Assembly: GCF_019399895.1 (NCBI RefSeq)
Contig: NC_091875.1
Span: forward strand, 5,828,001 to 5,892,000
Reading direction: 5' to 3'
DNA length: 64,000 nt
Source of the DNA: Cardiocondyla obscurior
Taxonomy: Eukaryota; Arthropoda; Insecta; Hymenoptera; Formicidae
Shown here: positions 28,289 through 43,468 of the stretch, piece by piece
How the letters are laid out: each line of letters begins with the position of its first letter
Position numbering within the stretch: the stretch's first letter is position 1
Program-made: the position numbers and the translations under genes
The notes under the pieces: generated by a model
Seen by the model: the letters and a program-made list of their open reading frames with translations, nothing else
What the model was told of the DNA's origin: nothing
The model's database searches: none

Positions 28289-31200
28289 CTGCAACAGAAA
28301 ACGAGCAACGGCGTTAATAACTTTTGCCTCAAGACGATTAATTCGTTAAATCCGCGCGGATGAAGCGCCGTTAACGGCTTTATCCGAGCGACGTCATTCG
28401 GTTTGCCGTCTGCACAGTCCGTATGCGGTCGTGCAAGTTCCCTCGAAAATGTAACTCTCTCGTAACTACTCGCAAGTCGAAAGTACGGATTTCCCGAGCG
28501 GGCACGGTTTCCCCTCCCGCGGCGCTTCATCCCCAGCAGCAACACGTGTTACCGTCGTAGGAAAATCGTATAAGACAAATTTGCACGGCGGTTCTTTGGC
28601 TGAATTGTCACGCGCGACGTCACCGTTAGATGCGTCGTGCTCGGTCAATTCTATTAATACGCGTGCATACGTCTTTTTACCACGGTGCCCAATGCGACGG
28701 AAATAGCGCAACGAGACATCTTAGAGGCTGTGACGTATGGTCCGCTTAGGTACCCAATCCGGATCACATAATTAAGGGGCGCGAAAGTAAAGCTCATCCT
28801 CAGTTTTTCGAGTTAAAAGCATAGACACGTAAGAACGTATAGCAAAACGATTTAATGATTTAAACGTAAGTTATATCGTTATACTTAGTATTATTATTTC
28901 TTCCTACTTGTCCATGTATATTTTTTTTTTTTTTTATGTACAATACATTTTTTATTTTACGTACAATAATCGAAAACTCTTTAAGAGTAACGCTGGGATT
29001 TTTCCTTTTTAGAAATTACATCTCGGAATTATGCAAATAATATGGCATGTGAGGGGTTCAGTATCTAGAGCTAAATATTTAAGTCTTGTCAAATATCGAT
29101 TTCAACGTCGGAATTCGACGGAAAAATGTCGGTGCAAAGAATCGAAATTATAGGCAAGGTTGATCTATTTTTCATGCCGTGCGGCAAACGTTCCGCGACA
29201 CGGCTCGCCATTGTGCTCCCGAACATAATCCACCTTGTGAAACCGCGCGCGAATGTCAATCCCTAAGCGTCTAGTCGCTTCATATCGCGTAATGCGCAGC
29301 GGGCGTAGTGAATAAAACATGAAGCGGGACGCATTTGTACGTCGGAGTGACGTGTCGCTTGTCGCGGTTAAATAATTCATTCGCATTTTCCACAACCGCG
29401 AAACAAGTGAAATCCGAGTATTCGCGCGAATCCAATTATCAATACAAGATTATCTGGTAACTCGGTAAATTCTGACTCGAAAACACTTGAGCCACATCAT
29501 GCACACTGTAAGCGGTTATGTGCACATGTGGTAAAAAAATTAAAAAAAAAAAAAAAATTATATGTTGTATTGCGGCTTAAATTATTTCCGAGCTCAAGCA
29601 ATTAAAAGCAAAACTGTCTAATCTAACTCCCCCATTATCAAGATCCAAACAATATTTATGTTTAATTAAGATTTACAACTTTACCGTATATGAGTTTTAG
29701 AAAGACGTTTCTCAAACAGCAGCTCCGAACATTTTCCTTGATAGTCTAAGTGTTTATATTTAGTCAAAATCGTAACGCCAATTTAACACCATATTTAATA
29801 CATTTTCATTAAATAGAACAGCAATTAAAATTTATTTAAAACATAAAATAAAAGAAAAAAAAACGACAATGTACATACAATAAACGTATGTATTGTAATG
29901 CTGATAAAAATGTTGCAAACAAGACGGAATATATGAGACAAAGAAAATTCGTAATGAAGTTCATCCAATCGTGCATGAATCTGCGCGTGTGCGTCGCTAA
30001 TGACTCTGTTACGAAATTAGCTTGAATGGCAAAAGTGACAAAGGCGGCTGCCACTTGGTTTTCCGTGTAAACTGAGACATTCGAGGCGTATCACGTTCGC
30101 GAAAGCATCCAATTGCCGAGAAACGAAGTCGTAAAGAACGACGACGAGATTAACGAGCATTTTTATTATCTTCGATCACGAGCGCAGCCTCTTACTGCCA
30201 GTTATCTTAATTCTTTTCCGTGCGATATCATTAGATCGGAAACTGTGTCATTGGCACTACAGCTAGCGATTAGCATGTACTACTGTCTAATTAACATCAT
30301 TGTACGCTCCTCAAGCGAGAACGTCGTACTCAATAACGAACATGTAATGAATACGATATTAATGAATGTAACTATTCTTATCGCTTACTCGCGAACGACG
30401 ATTAATATAAGATCGCAAAGAAAAACGAGCAGCGCGAATTCAAAGCTGTCATTTCTTTTAAGTGGAATAAAAAGCGTCAGCTATTCTAAAGAAACAAAGT
30501 GCATCCTTGGAAAAAAAAAAAGAAAAAAAAAATTAATAGAATTATTGCCATTAGACACACATACCGATTCTCGTTGCACGTTACATGTAACATTCACGCT
30601 CACGTTTGCAAATTCGTGCCGACATACTTGCGAATGCAAATGCCTATGGAAAACTTTCAATAGATTTTGTAGTACACGAGGAGAGCACCTAGCCGGAACG
30701 ACGCGCGTTTACCGTTACGATTCGCGAATGAGCGCAGTTCAACCGCCATCGCCGCGGTTAATGATTTATCGCCGGCGATTGCTCGTTAATTATTCGCCGC
30801 CGCGGTGTCGCGTCCGTGACTTGCGAAATGCGGCTGAACGGCCGCCGAAAAAGAATAGCACGCGAAAACGGTAAGAATTCGCTCGGGCGGCCGGCCAAGG
30901 GAAGAAACTCCCGGGCGGAGGTTCTGCGTAATATCCGCGCCGCGTCCAAGATCTTCGTCGTCACGAGCGTCTTATAGCTAATGCATAGTATCGTCGTTAC
31001 GAGGCAGAATACCGCAGGAGTCTGTCATACGTTGTTATAAACATAACTGCCTACTGGCGCGCGACCAACCACGTGCTTTTCGCGCTCAATGGACGCGTCG
31101 CGCTGGTCGCGCAAAATAAAAAAAAATATTTAAAAAAAATAAAAAAAAAAAGAAAAAGAAAAAAAAATCGCTGAACTTAATCGCGCAAAACTGCCGCCCC

Positions 31201-34200
31201 GCGTTAAGAAGAATAACGACGAGGTGTTCTCACGGACGGGAGAACGTTTGGTTACGCTCTCGTATTTTGACACCTACTTTAATGTAATGTATACGCCGAT
31301 TTAATTTCGAACTTCACAGAAACGCCGACGATCCGTTGAAAATTTTTAATGACTTCGGAGGGTCTGTAAATGTTATATTTCTATACAGCGCGCAAAGTTG
31401 TCGCGAATGCGCAGAATGTGAAATCGCCGGCAACTTGTTCGCTTTGGAATACGCGGGAATGCAGAAAGTTCGCGGCGGAGACGTTGCTCCTATTTGTAAT
31501 CTCTTTATCAGCACGTGGCTGGCACGCAGCCAATCGACTTTCTCCCCGGGCGTTGAACAGAGCGCGACCTATCCGGCTCCTGTGGCTCGCTTCGATTTGC
31601 TCTAGCCATTGCTCTAGATCGAACAGCTAGAGCATTGACCGGGAAGAGAACACACGTTAATAGCGTAAAGCTCGCGCACCGCTGTGTACGTGTCAATATC
31701 ATTCGAACAATAGCGAGAGTCGATTTACGAAATAATGAGAAACTCACGAAGATAAGTCATCGTTTCAGCGAACAGAACCTACGTTACTCCCGTCGATGTG
31801 CATTAAGGTTAAGTAAAATTTTACCAACTCCGCGTAATTTATGCTCAATGGTGTATAAGCGAATGAAGAAGAAAAAAAAGAAGGCTAAAATGAAACGTTA
31901 ATATTGAAAGAGTAATTTTTTCAATTTATAATATTCTCGGGTCAATACGGAGCAATTAAGGACAGTTACTTTTACCTTAGCGAAGTTACTTTTCTTTTAT
32001 ATTTAAAAGTGGTATTTGCATAATGCAGCAGGTCCATAATATTTTTAATGCTTCATGTATTTTGACATTTATCATATTGTTTAGATCTCCCATCTAACGT
32101 ATGAAGCGAAAATTGCGTGCGAATGCAAGATGACGTATCAATTCCTTAAAGGGAAATCAACCCGTAATAAAGCATAACGAGCGCAATGTGAGTTAATGAA
32201 TCGCGCGGATAAACACGTAGCATGCGATTTCTTGGAAAATACATAGACAAGCCGGTTAGATGTTACGTGCGTCTAGTTTTCCCGTGAATTCCCGCGAGTG
32301 CGGCGGCTTTCTGTATACGTGTGTGCAATCGCCGTGCCCCAATTATCTTGTCGGCTATGAATTACGTACGAACCTCCCCCGCCAACGTCGGCATCCACGG
32401 CAGGGAGCAGGGACGAAACTTTTCGTGCATTTCGCGTTAATTTCGCAGCCAAGCAGCTGGTGTCTTCTCACATTTCGGGGGACCGGCAAAAGGGATGGAG
32501 AGGCGCCGCGAACTACGAACTTGTCCCACTCCTCCTTTCTCTTTCCCTCCCGAAAAAAAAGAAAAAAAAAAAGCGCACCCGCAATTCTCACCGGGACATA
32601 ACACGGAAAGTTTTACGCGACGCTTTTAATCCCGCCACCGTTTTGCGTTCTTGTCGCGTGCCCTGTCACAATTTCTAATTCACTCTTAAACTTTCAGTTT
32701 TCGCCACTTTTTGTTCACCGCCGGAATTCAAGTTTTCATCCGGATATTTAAGTTTAACAGCGACATTCTTAGGGCCGAGGCTGGGATAAAAAATAACGCG
32801 AGATTAACCCCTCGCTTATCCGTAACTTCGGCGTGGCAAATTATTTGATACCACGTTTCTTAGATCCCTTGCGGGAGAAATCAATTCCGAAACATCAAGT
32901 GTAAAAGTAACAAACGATAATAATAATGCTCATTTAATTCCGCTTTATAAAAATAACTTTTAAAGAGACTTTGAAGAACGGTATCGAATCCGTCTGCCAC
33001 CTTTATGTAAGACCGAATTCGTTAAACGAACTATTCGGGCAATTCTAAATCACGTCCAGCCGTCCGAGACTATTTCGTCACGGCAAATTGATTCTGAACG
33101 CAATTATTAGAGCAGAACAATGCGCGTCGCCAGCACGTTCGCGCGTCGCCGGACCAGCTTAAATTTCTCTTTTTCTCGAATACCAGCCGATATATAAGAC
33201 GGAATCTGTCTGTCGTCGAACGACGTTCCCTGGCTGCTTGGAAATATTTCAGACACGCCTCGCGTGAACTCGCGCCGCGTGCTTGCGCGAGGACGCGTCA
33301 ATCCTTTCTCTTCGTACTTTTAACCCTACACGCGATGTACCTTCTATACTTCTTCCACGCCTGCGAGTCGATTTTCCTTAGCCAACAAAGAAAGCGTACC
33401 GTTCTCCGTTAAAATACTTTCGAACGTTTTGTATTTATACGAGAGCTAAAAATATCACCCTGCGACAGCGATTAATTTATAATAAAAAAATCAACTTTAA
33501 AATGATAATAATTTCATCGATTGTGAGAGTTATTTTCTCGAACGGTATACCGTTTCGTAATATATTATAATTTATGAATATAATGTAAAAAATTTCTTAT
33601 AAAAGGTAAATGTTTCTCCAGTAAATATCCCAGCTTTTTTCTTTAACAAAAAAAAAACAAGAAGAAAAGAAGAAGCACGAGTTTGATATTATGCCAATAG
33701 TTGCTGTGAGTAAAAAAGAATAAAGTCTAATAGAAAATTAAAATACGAAGCCAGTTCGGAGCATTATTATAGAATACCGACATGTATTATATTATCGTTA
33801 ACTTTATTAAATTACTGCGTTTACGCAGCTCAGCATAATAATAATTCGGTTAATTATTACATTGTCATGATGCAATAATTAGATTATCTACGTTGAAATA
33901 TGGATGAATTGAGATAATAATCTCTGAAATGGTCGAATGTATGTTATCAGATTTAACGCTTATCTAACTTTGTGTATAGCATTTAAAAATCATATATTAA
34001 AAAGTTTCGCTGTATTAAATCGCTCAAAAGCTCCGTATAAGCTCCGCGAAAAAAAAAAAAACGTTCTCATTTCTCCGTTTGTTTATTGCACATTGAGACT
34101 ACGCCACCTAAGACATTTAAGTATATAACAAAAAAATGTTCGTGTGAAAAGAGCCTTCAACAATCGGAAGGTGTCCGCAGACGTGCTCGCTCGACTTCGC

Positions 34201-37200
34201 AATCGCGTTCCGTAGGTTTTAGCGGAAAGGAGCTTATAGCTGTGCGTCTCGTTATTCTCGAAATACCAGTCATCCATATCCGGCTTTGAGCGAATGGAGA
34301 AAATCTCGGTGACGCAACGGCGAGACGGAAAATCGAAAACGGGGGAAAAGCGAGCATCATTAAGTGCCGAACGCGCGCGCGGCGTCCTCGACGTTCTAAT
34401 TTCGCCCGCAACTCCTCGTGACGGCCTTAATTCCATTTAACTCGATGCCGTAAATTTTCACACCGCGTATAAGCGACCGTGCGCGCCGCTCTCTCCGCTC
34501 TCGTCCCGGACGGAAGGCATTCGTGTAAACAGGCGATAACGAGATACGATGATGACGGAGTTCAGCATCGATTCGCGATATATTCGCGATATAATCATAC
34601 GATCTGCATACCGCTAAAGGCTGTTCAGTGCGCGCCGAAGGGGGGAAGGAGGAGGGAAAGAGTACGCGATAAACCAAACCTCGCTTTATTGCCGAAAATA
34701 ATTCCGCAAAAAATTTCATTTATACGCCCTGCTTACGGAAAACGAAAGAAGAATCCAACCACTTTTCGCACTTCCGAGAATCTTCTGCGAGAAGTCTGTT
34801 GAATGGTACAGATTTTTTTTTTTTTCTTTTTTTAAAAGGTAATATTAAATCCTGGTGTCTCTATACAACTGTAACATTTCGTATAGCGAATTTACATTTT
34901 CATGGGCGGCTTTGTGGCACGATATTAAAAAGCGTTGGCAGGGAAATATAAAGGTAAAGAAAGACTTGACAAAATATAAATTTAATACAATCGGATGTGA
35001 AAGACACCTGCGACGCTGTATCTCAGCGTAGCCGCGGGAGGACTGACTTTCGTCTTTCGAAATTCGATGCGTTCCGTTGCCGCGATGGTTGCACGTCGTA
35101 TAGCGCATAAATATGTAGATGGATATTATTCGCGGCTGGCGGCGCTTCGAAAGAGAAGCGAAAACTTCCGCGGCGCGGATATAAACACGGTTGTTATGCG
35201 GCTACGTCCATCCGAAACGGAGCAATGCAATACTCCTGAAAGCGGAGCGAAGTTGTATGAAGTAACACGGCCGGTGCATTCGTCCGGAGACGATAAGGGA
35301 TCCGATAGCGGACGAAAGATGAGAAAGAAAGGCGAGCCCTCGCGTGATTTTAGAAAATGCGGAATTCAATATGGGAGACTCTAGCACGATTTCTGCGAAC
35401 CCACGCTATGCCACGATTTTCAGATCGCGCACACATCTTTGAGATACAATGCAACTGATGACATGCGTCGATAATGCACTTCTAGAGTCGTGTCGTCAGA
35501 AAAATAGAGAGAGGAAAAAAAAAAAAAAAAAGAAAACGAGATAGAAGAGATGTAACAAACGTAAAATAAATGATCGTAGCGTTACGTTTGTCATTAATAA
35601 TGAAAATCTTGTAATCTCAAATCTGTAGACATTAATTCGATCGATGCCTATAATATCAAAGTGGATTGACGTTCTCCGCAGTAAAGCTGGAATATTAAAA
35701 TTTTCAGAAAATTATGTTCCTCTTCTTGAAATCACTTTGTAACTGCGCTTTTCCGTTTTGCGTGGATAATTCTCTGCCCCATATTTTTATACTAATGAAA
35801 ATGGAAACGTAATGGAGCGAAACGAGAACTTTTTAATGAAACCTCGTTTCGCCCGATACAATTTAGTTATTGTTTCCGTTTCTATTGTTATCGCCGCGGT
35901 CTTATAAAGTAATCTTTCTTTAATTCATTTGTTGCCGAGGCACGTTACCTACCCCACCCTCTCCCCCCTCTCGTTATTAATAAAGATATCTCTTTATAAT
36001 GGCATGAATAGCGGAGCGCAGGAACTTTGCGCTTATGAAAACCTTATCAAACTCCAAGCCGCGATAAAACAACACATTTAGCGGTGAAATGTTTCGCAAA
36101 TTCGCGAGTTCCATGTCAAACTTCAGGTTATTAAGTTTAAGTTAACTTTAAGTTGTAGACTGCGTTAGAAAATCATGCGAGACTTTTCAAAGGATGACGA
36201 TGTAGAAATAATAACCATGTATATTGACAGACACGCGCGGAAAAGGCGATTCAATTATTCCTGGCGATGAGAAACCGCGGATAAGAAGTTCTAACCAATG
36301 GGTTTCGTGGAAATAGCAATGCTCACCGATGAAATGACGGAAATATCGCGGCCAAGTGAACGAACGATAAGCGAGCGGACGCAATTTCACGTTCACGTTT
36401 ACGTTAACGGAAATACCGATCGTCAGGTGCGGATTTTCGAAGGAAAAGACATTGCCCGCAATATACAGCCGAAGCGTATCTATATATGCGTTTGAAAAAA
36501 GCCCCATTTTTTTATTATTATATTTTTTTTTCGATTAAAACGCGAAATATCAAGAATTATCGAATATTTTGCAAATAATTTACCACCTCGCATAATGCTA
36601 ATCAAGCTGCGAGAATGAATAGATGCATCAGGTTACCGCGAGCGTGCATTCGGTTCTAAGGCCAAAGAGGCGAAGTCAAAGGAAGACGATAGAATGATGG
36701 AACGTACGGAAAAATCGGATTTATGTTCGCACGAATGCTCGACAGATGAAGGAATAATTCGCATGCGGAAACATACTCGTCCCGATTAAAATTCCCGTCG
36801 CTACATCGCAGTTTGCGCGCCTTTATTGATTGCAAACGGACATCTGGCTCACATTTCACGATCTGCACGGCCGGCGCCGCGTGCAGATTACAATGGATTT
36901 TAAAAGCCGATCTCGACGTTAAAAGCCGTTTCACCCGGATTGAGACCATGCAAAAGCTGCACATTGTACAGAAAAAAAAAGAAGAAAAAAAAATGTGATG
37001 CGTTGCATGAAACGTTCTAACAAGACGTGTGCGACAGAAAGTTGTCGATCATCATAAAATACGAGAGAGCTGCCGAAGTTGTCAGTCTCTTCTTAATTAA
37101 CCCTCCCGAAATAATAATGATTAATTAATAAAACATCTATCTCGTCGTTGTGAGAAATATTTTTAACGACGACGAAAGAGGCGCGGGCAGATTTTTGGTG

Positions 37201-40200
37201 ATTACATGCCCGCGAGGTTGCGTAATGTCGGTTTTTAAGAACTGGTCCAGAAAGATGCGGTTCGTTAACGAGGGTGAGTGACTTTATTTTCGGTACCGAC
37301 TATTTCGGGCTACGTAAATACCGAAATAAATGTAGCAATGAGAAGGTGAGCGAAAAAATATGCGCACTTCCGCCTCGAAATAGCGTATCCGACGAAATCC
37401 ACACGCGAATCGCGTAAAAGCACGATTTCAGCCCGTCGATACCCTGTTTTTCACCTTACGTAACGTAAATTTAGAACCGACTGTTGTGCAATTCTAATTT
37501 CCAATCATTTCCAGCGGCGTTTCACGGCAAATGTAAAAAAAATGTATAGTAAAATTAATAAATTACTTTACAACTAATGTGTCTTTTCTTTTTTTTTTTC
37601 TAAATAAGTTTTAACGATTATTATAAAAATGTATAAAGATAAAAATATTAAGTCTTGCAAAATTTCGCTCTAATGTTATATTAACAGGATATATATTATT
37701 TCTAAATCCCTCAGTTAACGTGACCTACATCTAGACATAATGCGCCCGCAAAAGATTAACCCCTCTGTAATTAGAAAGACCTCTGACTGAGCAACACACC
37801 AGCGAGATCAGCTTTAAAGGCCACCGCAGCCTCCACAACTTAACTACGAATGTAAATTTGTTGCATTATAAAAACATGTTTAATATAAAACTTCGATAAT
37901 TTTAAAGCTCTTCTCAAGATTATTAAAAAACAAAAAGAAAAGAGAGAGAGAAAAAGGAAGTAATTTTGTATTCACTAGAAAGACGAACAAAAATCTTATC
38001 ATAATCAATGTCTAAACCTCGTCTCTGCTCTTGTCGCGAACGTGATGCATCAAGTAGTAAAAAAACAAAAAAAAAACGCGAGGAATTGTCGTCTCTTAAT
38101 TAAAAACTATGCGAGCTATTCATCTAATGAAGCAAGATGAAAGCCATTTGCGATGCGTCGAGAAAACGGAGTTTGCGCGCGCGCGCCGAGTCATCATTCA
38201 TTTGCAATTCCAAGGTACGAGTTCACCGAATGCGATGTTCCGGTTGAAACGAGGTAGTAGGCTAGGAATTTATTGGACCGTTCGGAGCTCCAGGACGCGA
38301 GATTACTTCCACGTGGTGGGAAATTTGTCGCCCCTTCGCAGCCGACGGATACTCTATTAATCTCTCACGAGAATATCTCGCGCCTGACATATCATTGCGA
38401 TTACTTGCGCTCGGCGCATTGTTTTCATACCTACGTGAGTGCAAGTCATAACATCGAAGACTGACCAGAAGATATGCACGGAGATCATTACGAGTGACAA
38501 CTCCGTTCAATTATCGTTCGTGATAATTCAAAGTAATTTAATTTCGCGATATATTCGCAAAATTAAATAACATACTTTAAGTTAATCTGAGAATTAAACG
38601 AATTTACTAAACCCTAAAGCAAGCGATTGATAAAGCAAAAAAAAAAAAGTACGCCATGAATAACACAAAAACAAATTGCTGGGTAAAAATAAATTTTCGT
38701 TGATTGTTGTTAAAAGCGTCATTATACTTTCTAATTGAATTTCGTTCTACCGTCGCGCGGGGACAATATGGATCATTTAGAAGCAGTGTGTGTAACATTT
38801 GTTGCACCTTGCAACCGTGGCGAATTAATGTGCACGGGAGTCGCGCGACCGCGCCGCGCTCATAAAAGAATCCAACGGTGCGCGGCGGACGCGGGTTAAC
38901 GAGAGCAAACCGAGAGGTACGCGAGGCAAAAGGGACTCCTCCGTGTATTCAGATTTCAAGCATTCGCCACGGTGACGAGGCATCGGTCTTTCCACATGAA
39001 GATACATCCGTCGCGCGCCCGGCTCCGAAGTTACTTTGAGACGCGACGCGCGGTACTCGCGTCGCACGTGTGCGAGTACACTCGATGTGAAGATATTTCG
39101 GTCGTTATGACACACCGAGGAACTTGCGAGACGAAAGAACAGTGCCGGCTGGGCGTGAGAAACGGCACGACTTTACGCTGGCCACCGGATCTGGCCGACG
39201 CCGCCGCGGGATTCGTTCGATCGCGGGTATAGAAATGCGACTTTTAGATACCGATGGCTCTCACGCGCTCGGGAGAGCAGATGACAAATACGGTTACCTT
39301 CCCTGTGGGTAATCGTATTTTTATTCGTTCGATAGGATATAGGGAACACGTAACAAATGTGAGATCGGTTTCTCGTTCGGGTGTAGAAACGCCGGCCGTT
39401 TACAAGAATAGACGTTTTAGTATAAGGTCAGAAGTATGCGTGCTCATTTTTACGTTTTATATCTGCCCCTCGATTATACTGACCGTCGACAGGAACTATG
39501 CTTGTTTTTGCATTTATATTTATAAATTAAATAACAAAAAAAAATTAATTTAATATTGTCCGACATTTTCAACGCTGCAATATATATAAAAATTCAACAT
39601 GCGCGTATAAAAATTAAATTACTATTTATATTTGTTCGCATTAAATATTATCACGACTCGCGATACTTTTATTCAAAAGAAATTCAGAAGCGCAGGTTCA
39701 GTTATTCAAAGATACGTGAATTTACTATTGATTCGGAACATTTTGCGAGTTCTTCGTATATGAATCTGCGCGAAAGCGCAGCACATGCCTGAAGCATATT
39801 TCCCTGGAATATTTTGTGTATGCGACGAATGGGTAAAATGATACGAGGAGCGGCGCGGCAGACAGCTAGAAAAGTTGCGACTGTATGCGCGAAACGCATC
39901 TCCCACCGAATGACGCCGCTCGCAAGCCGGCGACGAAGCTTGCACGAGCGAGCGAGCGGATTCACTTCAGAGAGATATCGTGACAACCCGCTACGAGCAC
40001 CCATACAGTGTATAGAAACGTACACACACGTGTCACGGCGCATAGAAAATTTATGCTTCCGTCATACATTCACCAAACGGTTCTTCATCAGAGAAAAAAA
40101 AAAAAGAGTTGAGTGATCGAAAGCACGCGACGAGGTCAACTATCTTAAGATATACCGTGACGGCCTACGTGCATAGATATGATTTTGCATTTAATAAATT

Positions 40201-42438
40201 AATATTTCTATTTGCGCAACTCTTAAATACCGGTTTTTAAATGCAAATAATTTTATTAATTATATATATTTATTTACGTGAGAGCTGTTTTTGAAAAGGC
40301 AGTAATAATTCCACCACACTGCTATACTTCTAATCGACCACCACGCGAATCAAAGATTAAGTATAAATATCAGGGAAAATATAAATTTTATATTACGTAT
40401 CATTTCGTAACAAGCTCGAGATTAAAATAATGTATAGTGCAGCGAGTTTAAACAGGAGAATCGATTTGCCACTCCGAAAGTTTATGCTAAAGTTCAAGCT
40501 TTCGTTCAAGCAAATTTGCCTTCGCGATCTACTTTCGTCCGATTGTGCTAACACTGCGAGTTTCCGTGTGTCCCGCAAGGAACGATCGACATCAAATCTT
40601 CTCCCGAGTACGCAAAGGACGCCGTGGCAAATATTTATTCGCCACTCTTTTTCAGATGGATATGAGAGTATCGGATGATGAGGAATTTATCGAGCTGGCG
40701 TCGCAATTTTGGCGAACAAAAATATTTTTGCTGCGCGAAAATAAATGTTTATGGAACAAGATCAATATTTAAATGTACGTACACCTCGATAAGAAAATTT
40801 TAGAGAACGTGAGGAATACCTGTGCGAAATAAAAAGGTTCATATTTTCTCTTTCGGCAAATTATATCATATGATTACTCATTTCGAATGAAAAGTTCTTT
40901 CTACATTTTTTTTTTCAAAGTCGCCCGATAAATTATTCAAGCAGGAATAATAATGAAACGTCAACCTACATGCCGAGCGGATTATAACTACATGCGATAT
41001 CAGGCGAGATGAAATATTAATAAGCAGGGCAGGCAACGACACCGAGACGTTCATGCTCATATATTTCCGTGCCGTCAATAATTTGGCAATAGGGAACGCG
41101 AATTTAATTCAAGCAATTCCTACTCCACGTTAAAATTATAAAACGCGAAATCAGAAACGGACACCCTCAGATTCGTTAGCATTTTACAAGAAAGTTATCT
41201 CCGAATCTAACGCAAAAATTTACGAAAGACGCAATTCTTTTTAAAGTAACATAAAGATTCCTCCATAGAAGCTCGTTCTAAGAAAACAGCAATTATTCTT
41301 CTTTTCTTTCTCCTGAGACTGAGTTAATGATAAGAAATTCCAGCAACAATATGCGAAAGCCGCGAGTCAATAAACCAATACGCGTGTAATAACACGTGGC
41401 GCATTCAACTCGTCGGCAAATATGCACACGTATACGTAAGAAGTTACGTGTGCTATTGCGTCAACTAAGTTATTTCCACCTACTACCAACGGTAACAGTA
41501 CCGAGAAAGATCGTAAGATAGTGACAATGACCTTGCTGTCAACGCACCTGCCATCGGCTAATAATCGAGACACCGACTGATAATGGATCCCCGGTTACGT
41601 CAGCGAGAAAATATCCCGCGTCTAACACTGAACCGCATATCTGAATCACTCTCGCGGATTACCGAGATTCCCGATCGGAGAAATATAGACGGAACGAGGA
41701 TAGGGCGGGATGATCGCAGGTTTAACAGAAGCATAATTCCAGCAGACGCAAGTTTCAATCGCGAACGGACGATTCACTTAAAACGTACTTTTTAATTCGA
41801 TATTGAACCGGGCGAAGTATAATTTAAAAAAACTTATTAAAAAGAACGTTCCCTCTCTCTCCTAATTTTTTTTTTCTTTTTTAAATCGAAAGTTACGAAT
41901 GAGATCACGAGGCGAAGACTTCATTGGAGGCGCCAAATGGACAAATAATTTGCAAATCCCAGTTGATCCCGGTGCCGGGTATACAATACAGGTAAGTTAG
42001 TTATCTAATACATTTATGCAAGTCCGTAATCTTCCCTTGATACGCGCCACCGTTATGATACCTTTATGTTTGAAGTTATGTTACGGCGAGCTGTGCATTA
42101 TCTTAAGCTTCTACAAACGATCCAGTTTGTATAATAAACCATTTAATAATATTAATATTCTGACGTACGGTCCATATTCTGTCTCTAGGGTCGTGCCTTA
42201 CGCTTCGGGACGTAAACTATGCGAGACGTAAAAATTTATCGCTCGCTGCCGGATTAAGTATCGAACGTTATAATACTCGGTACGTAAAATAACGTTTTGT
42301 TCGTCAAGTCTCGCCGAGGGTTTCGCTCCGGTAAAGCGTTTATATCGTGCCTTTAATCTCGCGCGCGAAATGTGCGATGGTATCTAATTAAGTGTTGGCG
42401 CAACTGAACTATCGCTCGATTTTAAGCACGATGATATC

Positions 42439-42482
42439 TCTATTTTTTTCTTTCTCTTTCTCTTTTCCTTTTTTTTTTTTTT
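42439..42482. repeat. Long pyrimidine (CTTT)n/poly(T) tract
   Basis: About 44 bases of almost pure T/C ending in T12. Read on the minus strand it is a polypurine tract. No acceptor and exon pair follows on the plus strand. Confidence 0.7.
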
Positions 42483-43012
42483 GGTTTATTTTTTTGCGCG
42501 CATCGCTATCTACGTCCAATCTGTAATACGACCGGGGTATATGTACCCTCGTTGCATCTCTGACGTAAAAAGGAGGTCTATCGACATTGTGCGGTGGCGG
42601 GCGTCGGTAATAGCGCGAATGAAAGTCGATTCGCACAACCGGATCGTGAACTCAATTCGATTACTGTCATCGACGCCGTTAGTCGTTGCGTTTGGCGACC
42701 GGACGTCGACGAAACTCGATAGAGAGCCGCGCCGTAACGTAACGCTCCTCTCCCCAGAGGGACTCGACCCTCTCGAGGTTTGCATGTTCCGGCAGGTTCG
42801 TGGATCACGGAGTGGAAGAAAAACGCGAGAGAGACCAGCGGGACCGTATACCTATCGCGATGTAAATATGAACATGTGAAAAGGGAAAACGGGAGTGATC
42901 AAAGAAGATAAATAGGAGGCTCGCGGAAGTTAAATTAGACGCGCGAAATAAAAACGAAGGAAATTGATAAAAGTACTAACGCGTCGTGGGCTCGATGCCA
43001 AAATTAAAATAT

Positions 43013-43080
43013 TTACAAAAAAGAGAAGAGGGAAAAAAAGAAGAAAAAAAAAAAGAAAAAAATATTTAAAAAAATAAAAT
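43013..43080. repeat. A-rich purine tract
   Basis: Roughly 65 bases dominated by A with interspersed G (AAGAAGAG, GAAAAAAAG and similar). Low-complexity intronic sequence about 110 bases before the secreted-type ORF. Confidence 0.7.
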
Positions 43081-43192
43081 AGAGCTCGACTCGAACGCGA
43101 CCTCATTGTCGACGATATGTCACAGTTATCTCCACAGGGAACGTCGCGATGCCGCGCATCACGCGCTGATAGTGCGTCTGAAATTATCGACC

Positions 43193-43468
43193 ATGGAACG
43201 CGCCCGCGCGCAGCAAGCTTTGTTTCGCACGTGTATCGTTCTCGCGTTGCTCACCGTCGTTAGCGACAACGATAACGCACCTGTCGGCACCGGAAAACGT
43301 CGTCTGGGCAAGTTACCGTTGCAACGCTGTGTCTTACGAATTATCACGGAATGCTCGATTGATTTTACCAGTCAAAAGCGTACCCCCCGAAAAAAAAAAA
43401 AACCTTTACGAACATCTCGGAGTCAGCGACGAACCGAATGTATGAGCGAATTCGATTATCTTAATTGA
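43193..43468 (+). CDS. Speculative small secreted-peptide ORF nested in smooth intron 1
   Basis: The ATG sits in a near-ideal animal context (CGACCATGG). The first 25 residues look like a signal peptide: a basic start (MERARAQQALFR), a hydrophobic core (CIVLALLTVV) and a small-residue cleavage site before SDNDN. A GKRR site follows, then a peptide with two cysteines seven residues apart (CVLRIITEC) that ends at another KR. This layout resembles neuropeptide or small-hormone precursors, but I recognise no known family. Against it, the frame continues through an A13 homopolymer giving KKKK, no promoter or splice signal supports it, and an upstream frame is also open. It would be transcribed opposite to its host gene. 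Treat it as a hypothesis. Confidence 0.18.
   Translation: MERARAQQALFRTCIVLALLTVVSDNDNAPVGTGKRRLGKLPLQRCVLRIITECSIDFTSQKRTPRKKKKPLRTSRSQRRTECMSEFDYLN

Noticed and set aside
30113..30874. 253-codon open frame on the plus strand
   Set aside because: It begins at TTG, contains a poly-Lys run from an A homopolymer and shows no domain or biased protein-like pattern. One frame this long is expected by chance in 64 kb read in six frames. It lies in smooth intron 1.
36574..36611. Possible 23-nt minus-strand exon with CTCGCAG acceptor and GGTG|GTAAAT donor
   Set aside because: It has a stop in the phase-0 frame required between smooth exons 1 and 2. Inserting it would break the otherwise perfect join.
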